This document shows, one piece after another, positions 58,760-64,000 of a stretch of DNA of 64,000 nt (positions are counted from its first letter, which is position 1; the number at the start of each line of letters is the position of its first letter). The stretch spans positions 62,001 to 126,000 of the forward strand of contig NZ_JAUSUG010000017.1 of NCBI RefSeq assembly GCF_030813435.1, read 5' to 3'. A program made the translations under genes and the position numbers. The stretch is from Evansella vedderi (GTDB lineage Bacteria > Bacillota > Bacilli > Bacillales > Salisediminibacteriaceae). The notes below the pieces were generated by a model. The model saw nothing but the letters and a program-made list of their open reading frames with translations. It was not told the origin of the DNA and did no database searches.

Positions 58760-60493
58760 TTAGTTATTTATTACTTTAGGTATATTTAATGTATAGATTT
58801 CTTTTTCTGCCTTAGGATGGTAATGAACGATAAATAGGAAGCTTCCATTCACCACTTTATTATCTTCTATCCATTGGAAAGGATCAAATGGCAAGACTTC
58901 CATAATCATATGCTTTTGCATATTCTTCTCATCCATATTTATGTTTAAGTGAGAAAGTAATTCCTGATTATTCCACTTATTAGCCTTCTCCGCCAATTGC
59001 CCGTCTTTCCACCACTTTTTACGAGGCTTTTGAGTATAATGGAGTAAATAGTCCATTTTCATAAAGCCCTCAATCAAATCCATCTTCTCTACTTTTTCAT
59101 ACTCTAAAAATATTTTTAGGCGTAAAAACAAATCTTCGAACTGGTGACCAATTTTACCCCATCCATTGTTATCCCAAACATCACCGAACTTTTGGAAAAA
59201 ATCAAAAGGGGTCTCGAAAATATGATCAATTAAATAGTTGACGGTGTGATCTAATCGATGGTCATTCCAATATTTTTCCAAAATATCCTCCGCCCGTTTG
59301 ATTCGACTAAGCTCAGCAAAGCTAATCACATTATTGGATAGAATCTCATAAGGAGCATGGTCCATATATTGGTAGTTAAACTGTTCTGCCATGGCACGCA
59401 TGCCTGTGCCGCGAAGCATTTTCAAGAAGCCTAATTGAAGCTCCTCCGGTCTTAATGCAAACACATCGTTAAAGGTCTTCTTAAAGGAGTCATAGTTTTC
59501 CTCTGGAAGGCCAGCAATTAAATCAAGGTGCTGGTCGATCTTTCCACCTTCCTTCACAAGGGTGACGGTTCTAGCTAGTTTCTTGAAATTTTGTCTTCGT
59601 TTTACTAAATCATTAGTGTTATCGTTCGTAGATTGAACCCCGATTTCAAACCGGAAGATCCCTTTAGGGGCATTTTTGTTTAAAAACTCTAGGACTTCAG
59701 GACGCATAATGTCGGCTGTAATTTCAAATTGAAATTGACAACCACCGTGATTATCAATGAGAAATTGGAATATTTCTAGGGCGTAATCACGTTTAATGTT
59801 AAAGGTACGGTCAATGAATTTAACCATTTTTGCACCATTCTTTATGAGATAAAGGAGGTCGGATTTCACCTTCTCAATATCGTAATAGCGTACTCCAACT
59901 TCAATGGAAGAGAGGCAAAACTGACATTGAAATGGGCAGCCACGGCTTGTCTCAAAATAAACGATACGATTTCCTAAAGAATCGAGATCCTCAGGAAAAC
60001 GGTATGGAGTTGGAATATTCAGTATATCTAGGTTTGCCCGTGAAGGAGTTAAAGTTACTTTTTCTCCGTTACGATAGGCTAATCCTGCAATATTTTCATA
60101 ATTTTCTTCGGATTCTATTTGATGAAGAAGTTGTTTAAAGGTTTCTTCTCCTTCACCACGGACGATAAAATCAACCTCGGGAACACGTTCCATCCACTCT
60201 CTTGTATCGTAAGAAACCTCTGGACCTCCTAAAACAATCTTTGTGTTAGGGAGAACTTTTTTCACCATTTTCACAACTCTAATGGTCTTTTCTATATTCC
60301 ATATATAACAGCTGAAGCCTAATACATCAGGCTTTTTCCCGAACAAATCCGTAACCACATTTAAATCAGGATCCTTAATAGTAAACTCCATCATTTCTAC
60401 TTGGAATTCTGGAGCGGAATATGCTTTTAATAATCGCAAGGCAAGACAGGTATGAATGTATTTAGCATTTAAAGTAGTAACAATGATGTTCAT
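58760..60493 (-). CDS. B12-binding radical SAM protein (DUF4080-type)
   Basis: 577 residues from ATG 60493; GGAGG abuts the ATG at 60505, so the second ATG, 12 nt further, is the better start. The N-terminal cobalamin-binding-like domain (NIIVTTLNAKYIHTCLALRL, VLGFSCYIWN, KIVLGGPEVSYDTREW) is followed by the radical SAM core: ETSRGCPFQCQFCLSSIEVG (CxxxCxxC), VKFIDRTFN and FEITADIMRPEVLEFL. The C-terminal 180 residues match the DUF4080 kind of extension. Substrate unknown; family members are often methylthiotransferase- or methyltransferase-like. No classical B12-His motif (DxHxxG) is visible. Confidence 0.88.
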   Translation of the reverse strand: MNIIVTTLNAKYIHTCLALRLLKAYSAPEFQVEMMEFTIKDPDLNVVTDLFGKKPDVLGFSCYIWNIEKTIRVVKMVKKVLPNTKIVLGGPEVSYDTREWMERVPEVDFIVRGEGEETFKQLLHQIESEENYENIAGLAYRNGEKVTLTPSRANLDILNIPTPYRFPEDLDSLGNRIVYFETSRGCPFQCQFCLSSIEVGVRYYDIEKVKSDLLYLIKNGAKMVKFIDRTFNIKRDYALEIFQFLIDNHGGCQFQFEITADIMRPEVLEFLNKNAPKGIFRFEIGVQSTNDNTNDLVKRRQNFKKLARTVTLVKEGGKIDQHLDLIAGLPEENYDSFKKTFNDVFALRPEELQLGFLKMLRGTGMRAMAEQFNYQYMDHAPYEILSNNVISFAELSRIKRAEDILEKYWNDHRLDHTVNYLIDHIFETPFDFFQKFGDVWDNNGWGKIGHQFEDLFLRLKIFLEYEKVEKMDLIEGFMKMDYLLHYTQKPRKKWWKDGQLAEKANKWNNQELLSHLNINMDEKNMQKHMIMEVLPFDPFQWIEDNKVVNGSFLFIVHYHPKAEKEIYTLNIPKVINN

Positions 60494-60596
60494 GTTTAAT
60501 TTCATCCTCCACTATACAGATATCAACGTTAATCATATCACATTTTGTTAGAACGAATAAATGTGAGAAATACTCCTTAATATGGAAGAAAAATCT

Positions 60597-61154
60597 TTAT
60601 TGGAAAAGGTGAAACCCCATACGAATGAGATCTTCGTATTTTTGCTCATTATGTTTCACGGCGTTTACAAAGTTTCCTTCTTTTATGAAACCTAGTTTTT
60701 CATATAATGCAATAGCATTTTTATTTGACTCTAGTACTTCAAGTTCTATTTTTTCATAGGTTCTATTTTTCTTAGCCCAGCTTAATGCGGTAGTCATTAA
60801 TTTTTTTCCTATACCAAGTGAACGATACTCTTTCTTAATGACGATTCCTAAATTTCCCCTGTGCATCGTTTTTATTAAATACTCTGGTTCTAATGTGAGG
60901 ATTCCGATGAGAGTCCTATTATGTTCTGCAAGGAGAGCAAGGGTTTGCGGGTGATTAAGATACATATCGTTCTTTCTCATTTGATCTTCGATTGTCATGT
61001 TGAAATCACGGAGAGTCATAATTAACCCTTTTTCTTCTTCTAATACTTCCTTTGTAAGCTGGTGCATCCCATAGCCGTCGCTACTATTTGCCGTACGAAT
61101 GACAAAGGTATCATTCGATTTCGTTTTAAATTGAATGGGATTAATAATGCCCAA
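60597..61154 (-). CDS. GNAT-family N-acetyltransferase
   Basis: 185 residues from TTG 61154 (GGGGTGGATAAA upstream); an ATG at 61184 without a good ribosome site is the alternative. The acetyl-CoA loop reads VIKKEYRSLGIGKKLMTTAL (Q/RxxGxG/A), after the strand GNLGIVI, and the end ELEVLESNKNAIALYEKLGF is also typical. Substrate unknown; RimI-like or spermidine-like members share this form. Confidence 0.88.
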   Translation of the reverse strand: MGIINPIQFKTKSNDTFVIRTANSSDGYGMHQLTKEVLEEEKGLIMTLRDFNMTIEDQMRKNDMYLNHPQTLALLAEHNRTLIGILTLEPEYLIKTMHRGNLGIVIKKEYRSLGIGKKLMTTALSWAKKNRTYEKIELEVLESNKNAIALYEKLGFIKEGNFVNAVKHNEQKYEDLIRMGFHLFQ

Positions 61155-61224
61155 TTTATCCACCCCTTGAATCCACTTTTTCATAAGGTATGTGTAAACC
61201 TAAAGATAAGTGCCTTTTTTTCCT

Positions 61225-61430
61225 AGGCAGAATAGAGGAGCAGAGGAAGAGACAGCCCTTGGTTTTCAGTATTTAAAGTTCCTGTCACTTCCTTTACGAG
61301 TATTACTTCGTAGCGAATCCGTCGAGACAACTCGTAGTTAACTCTAGAAGTAATGCTCCTGCGCCACTTCGTTTGCTCGTCGCTGGAGTCGCCGCCTTCC
61401 CCTTCTCTAAACTTCTTAAAATACTGATCA
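61225..61430 (-). repeat. Mosaic dispersed repeat, copy at 61.3 kb
   Basis: On the minus strand the modules read AGAGAAGGGGAAGGCGGCGAC, TCCAGCGACGAGC, CTACGAGTTGTCTCGACGG, ATTCGCTACGAAGTAATAC and GGAAGTGACAGGAAC, in the same order as at 39455-39570 on the plus strand. Confidence 0.82.
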
Positions 61431-61528
61431 ATTAACCTAGGTAAAAATGGGTTAATTCATTATATTGGTTAGCGGTATGAGTGCATTTAGGCATGTACCT
61501 GTCACGGCTTTTGTAATAGGGAAATGTC

Positions 61529-61555
61529 ACAATTTAATGTCTTACTCATACTATG
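61529..61555 (+). promoter_or_regulatory. sigmaK-like promoter of the coat-like gene
   Basis: AC (61529-61530), 16 nt, CATACTATG (61547-61555): one mismatch to AC-N16-CATAnnnTA (TG for TA). It lies 50 nt before the gene. Confidence 0.4.
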
Positions 61556-61603
61556 AATGGAGTAATTTCTAATGTTTATAAGTAAGGAGAGAGGGGAAAT
61601 AGA

Positions 61604-62239
61604 ATGAGCTGTAATTGTAATAAGCCAAAAGGTAAATATGTACCTACACAAGAACATTTTGGACTTGGAATGATGCCCCATGGGCAACAGCCAATGTCAC
61701 CGGGATTTGCACCATCTGGGTATTTTGGTCAACCGATGCAAGGGTTGCAAGCTCCTCAAGGGCATATGGGTCATCCATCGCCTCAAGGATACCCACAAAT
61801 GATGGGACCAGGATATGGAGGGTTCCCAGGAGCAGCACCGGGCTATCCAATGCCTTCATCAGCGGGAATACCGCAATATGGAACAATGGGTCCTGGTCCT
61901 AGCGGTATACCTCATCAAGGGCATTTAGGTCAGGTACCAGGAGGAATGCCATATCAAGGGGAATTTGGAGATGTTCAACAAGGAGCCCCATCCTATCAAA
62001 TGCCACACCATGGTGCAGGAATACCTGCTGAGGAAATTTCTCAGCACGGGCCAAGTGCAACACAACATACAGGTACACAACATACAGGTACACAGCAGCA
62101 GCATGACATGATGCATGGGTCTATGCCGCAACATGGAATGTTTCCTGGAGGGACGGCTTTCGGAACACCCCATCAACAATATCCAGGTTCAGCACCGACA
62201 CCATATGGATATATGCCGGTAGATGATGAAGATTTTTAA
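61604..62239 (+). CDS. Gly/Pro/Gln/His-rich coat-like protein
   Basis: 211 residues; ATG 61604 after AAGTAAGGAGAGAGGGGAAATAG (in part GGAGAGAGG). A short head with CNCNKPKGKYVP, then low-complexity sequence throughout: Gly, Pro, Gln, Met, His and Tyr, in loose PQG/PGYG/GIP units, with a duplicated TQHTG unit at about residues 156-165. The end PYGYMPVDDEDF is acidic. No folded domain or membrane segment is evident. Composition matches Bacillus spore coat or exosporium proteins, and a sigmaK-like promoter precedes it. The name of a specific Cot protein cannot be given. Confidence 0.72.
   Translation: MSCNCNKPKGKYVPTQEHFGLGMMPHGQQPMSPGFAPSGYFGQPMQGLQAPQGHMGHPSPQGYPQMMGPGYGGFPGAAPGYPMPSSAGIPQYGTMGPGPSGIPHQGHLGQVPGGMPYQGEFGDVQQGAPSYQMPHHGAGIPAEEISQHGPSATQHTGTQHTGTQQQHDMMHGSMPQHGMFPGGTAFGTPHQQYPGSAPTPYGYMPVDDEDF
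62063..62098 (+). repeat. In-frame 15-bp tandem duplication
   Basis: ACACAACATACAGGT is repeated twice in tandem and followed by a third partial unit (ACACAGCAGC), encoding TQHTG TQHTG TQQQ within the coat-like gene; a recent slippage product. Confidence 0.8.
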
Positions 62240-62264
62240 GGTATTGAAATTACATTAAAGTAAA

Positions 62265-62407
62265 GAGGCTAGGACATTCCTAAAGTGTTTAATCGGAAAT
62301 ACAAACAATAAACTACGTTAGCGAAGTTTATTTCCGAAGCGGGTAGATTGCACCTACATCTAGTTTGTTCGATTTCTTATTAGTAAAAATACTTTTGTCC
62401 CAGCCTC
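62265..62407 (-). mobile_element. MITE-like repeat element, copy 2
   Basis: 143 bp, reverse orientation of the element at 51495-51638. The termini here read GAGGCTAGGACA and TGTCCCAGCCTC: one mismatch in the left arm. Internal matches include CCTACATCTAGTTTGTTCG and GCGGGTAGATTGCACC. It lies between the coat-like gene and a convergent lipoprotein gene. Confidence 0.85.
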
Positions 62408-62411
62408 TTTA

Positions 62412-63191
62412 CTAATTTATAGGAATAATTAAGTTAAACTGCCAATCTGGTAAGTTAACATTCGTACGATGGATGGAAAACAGTGCAGGAAAAGATATGT
62501 TTTGCGCATACTCTAACTCAACGAGTATCTCATCGGCATTTCCTTCATCTATAATCCTAGAATATAAAGGATAAACTTCTTGACCATCTTTCATTTGTGT
62601 AAATTCATAAGAGACTTTACGCTTCTCCACATCAGGGTGTTGGTCAAACATTCTAAATCGAATTATATTCCCATTAACATTCACATCCCTTAAACTTATA
62701 TCTCCAATATTTATTTGATCCAGGTCACTATCCTTCATGTGAAAGGGATAGCCATCTACAAAAGTGTAAGGGGTTAGGTAAAAAGGTAATATAATGCTTT
62801 TTCCTTCAAAATCCAATACGGGTTCAAAAAGTAGTTCCAATAACAAACTATTTCTCCCTAGATCCATCTCATTATTGGAAATATTTAATGCTTCATAGGA
62901 GATGAGTTTGTACGGTACTTCATTTTCATCAAAAGCGAAACGGGGCCATTTAAACTTATAATCTGAAACGGTAATTTCCCTCTCATCACTATGGGAGACT
63001 ATTAACTGAATAGAATAGCCAGTTTCATGGAGAATAATTTCATCAAATTCAATGGATAGTGGAGGTTTTTCGATTATAGTCTGGATTGGAAAGGAGGGAC
63101 TTATTTCTGTTTCTCTTGTAAAAGCTCCATCAGTACAGGAAATTTGAGTAGTTAAAATTATTATTAGAAAAATAAAAGCTAAATTTTTCAC
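62412..63191 (-). CDS. Putative lipoprotein, unknown function
   Basis: 259 residues, start GTG 63191 (GGGGAATTAGTA upstream). Signal peptide NLAFIFLIIILTTQISCTDG with lipobox TQISC. The mature part is rich in beta strands and acidic and aromatic residues (SIEFDEIILHETGYSIQLIV, YKFKWPRFAFDENEVPYKLI); it may adopt an Ig-like/DUF-type extracellular fold of the kind seen in Bacillus DUF4179 or DUF5643 domains, but I cannot place it securely. Confidence 0.62.
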   Translation of the reverse strand: MKNLAFIFLIIILTTQISCTDGAFTRETEISPSFPIQTIIEKPPLSIEFDEIILHETGYSIQLIVSHSDEREITVSDYKFKWPRFAFDENEVPYKLISYEALNISNNEMDLGRNSLLLELLFEPVLDFEGKSIILPFYLTPYTFVDGYPFHMKDSDLDQINIGDISLRDVNVNGNIIRFRMFDQHPDVEKRKVSYEFTQMKDGQEVYPLYSRIIDEGNADEILVELEYAQNISFPALFSIHRTNVNLPDWQFNLIIPIN

Positions 63192-63245
63192 TACTAATTC
63201 CCCTCTATCGTAAATATTATCTACCCTCTATTTTACCGAAAGTTT

Positions 63246-63279
63246 AAAAAATCCCCAACCTAAGGTTGGGGGTTTTTTT
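63246..63279 (-). terminator. Terminator downstream of the kamA-family gene
   Basis: AAAAAATCCCCAACCT and AGGTTGGGGGTTTTTT perfect arms; T run on both strands. It lies 18 bp after the kamA-family stop. Confidence 0.9.
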
Positions 63280-63297
63280 AAATTAATGAAGAGTTTA

Positions 63298-64000
63298 TTA
63301 TGATTTTACTGTTTTTGCTTCTTTGATTTTCTCATTTGCACCAACAAAGGTTTCTAATTTTTTCTTTGGTGGAGTCCAATATTGCTCGTTACCTGGGAGA
63401 TCATCGAACCAAGCAGCATCCTTTGGACAATCTAGAACCATAAATTTACCATATTCATTGTCACGGGATTGGTGATACTTCAGGTAAGCTTTACCATTAT
63501 CAATAGCAAGGATCTCAATTTTACCAGATGTATGACTCATAGATAGACGAACGCGTTTTCCTAGACCAGAAGTTTTGGCTTTAGCTGCTTCAACTGCATT
63601 ATAGGCTTCTTCTAGAGTTAAAACGAAGTCATTGTTCCCTGCCACTGGTCGGTTAATGAAGAAGTAGTAAGGAGTCACTCCAGCCCAAGATAATTTATCT
63701 AGTAATTCAGCTAGTACTTCAGGATCATCATTAATACCTTTTAGTACAGGAGTTTGGTTAACAACAATCGCTCCAGCATTATGCAATGCATCAAACCCTT
63801 TTTTAGCCTCTTCAGTGATCTCCACAGGATGGTTAATATGAGCCATCACATAAATACGTTGTTCTGGTGTTGAGTATTCTTTAATTAAATCTAGTAATTC
63901 TTGATCCTCGTAAATACGCATCGGGTTAAAAACAGGCATTTTTGAACCGAGACGAATAATTTTAACGTGTGGAATCTCACGAAGCTGCTCGATAATTAAA
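63298..64000 (-). CDS. KamA-family radical SAM protein, 3' part (lysine 2,3-aminomutase-like)
   Basis: About 234 C-terminal residues; the gene runs off the right edge and its radical SAM cysteines lie outside the window. Visible: VKIIRLGSKMPVFNPMRIYE, IYVMAHINHPVEITEEAKKG, VVNQTPVLKGINDDPEVLAE and YYFFINRPVAGNNDF, which mirror the lysine 2,3-aminomutase family pattern (RIGSR.PV..P.RI, HFNHP.EIT, NQ.VLL.GVND, P.YY). This version has HINHP for HFNHP and lacks the usual C-terminal dimerisation arm, so it may be one of the KamA-like paralogues of Bacillus rather than KamA proper. Confidence 0.85.
   Translation of the reverse strand, partial: LIIEQLREIPHVKIIRLGSKMPVFNPMRIYEDQELLDLIKEYSTPEQRIYVMAHINHPVEITEEAKKGFDALHNAGAIVVNQTPVLKGINDDPEVLAELLDKLSWAGVTPYYFFINRPVAGNNDFVLTLEEAYNAVEAAKAKTSGLGKRVRLSMSHTSGKIEILAIDNGKAYLKYHQSRDNEYGKFMVLDCPKDAAWFDDLPGNEQYWTPPKKKLETFVGANEKIKEAKTVKS

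Noticed and set aside
1-64000. CRISPR array, prophage, transposase, tRNA or rRNA genes
   Set aside because: None seen on reading both strands: no regularly spaced identical repeats with unique spacers, no integrase or transposase motifs, no cloverleaf-type sequences noticed.

Overview
The window comes from a low-GC, endospore-forming Bacillaceae bacterium. The strongest evidence is the first half, which keeps the classical Bacillus order ysxE-valS-folC-comC-spoIIB-maf-radC-mreBCD-minCD-spoIVFA/FB-rplU-ysxB-rpmA. Shine-Dalgarno sequences close to GGAGG are nearly universal, TTG and GTG starts are common, a T-box leader precedes valS, and there are many sporulation genes. The genus cannot be fixed from the sequence alone. 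No rRNA, tRNA, CRISPR array, phage or transposase gene was seen.

Region 1 (0-32 kb) is the conserved backbone with insertions. After ysxE and a T-box-controlled valS come a P1-family peptidase, a D-amino acid aminotransferase, a DCC-family thiol protein and a lia-type envelope-stress operon (small membrane protein, 59-codon orphan, LiaF, LiaS, LiaR). Then follow an ATP-grasp protein, folC, a membrane GAF-GGDEF protein, comC, spoIIB, aspA, maf, radC, mreBCD and minCD (cell shape and septum placement). The block ends with a DoxX protein behind a TGTGA-N6-TCACA palindrome, spoIVFA/FB (pro-sigmaK processing), an RNase G gene and the L21 leader-rplU-ysxB-rpmA operon. The order normally seen next (spo0B-obg) is absent, and the break lies at a dispersed repeat.

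Region 2 (32-38 kb) is an island of very short genes, most of them likely sporulation or spore-surface genes: two YrzI-type proteins, a 19- and a 22-codon ORF with good ribosome sites, an Hsp20-like protein, a YppG-like protein, a His/Gly-rich CCxHKG protein, and four YjcZ-type miniproteins in an alternating short/long/short/long order. Both short copies have an apparent sigmaK promoter (AC-N16-CATAnnnTA). A second CCxHKG protein lies at 52.5 kb and a Gly/Pro/Gln/His-rich coat-like protein at 61.6 kb.

Region 3 (38-64 kb) holds accessory and metabolic genes: TrhA, a DUF1836 regulator, a phosphonate-type ABC importer (phnDCEE) with 11-bp-spaced PhoP-like boxes upstream, a HAD phosphatase, alanine dehydrogenase, a PAS-GGDEF-EAL protein, a DsbB/thioredoxin-like pair, isoaspartyl dipeptidase, a methyltransferase, a TetR regulator, an Fnr-type regulator with a C-terminal C-x2-C-x4-C motif, pyrrolidone carboxyl peptidase, a PAP2 phosphatase, a DMT transporter, a B12-binding radical SAM protein, a GNAT acetyltransferase and the 3' part of a kamA-family gene.

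Two families of non-coding repeats run through the window. One is a mosaic, structured repeat (core GCGGAAGGCGGCGACTCC and associated modules) found at about nine sites. The other is a MITE-like element of about 144 bp with GAGGCTGGGACA termini, present as two copies in opposite orientation. Functional names rest on motif reading and recalled family knowledge; no database search was run.
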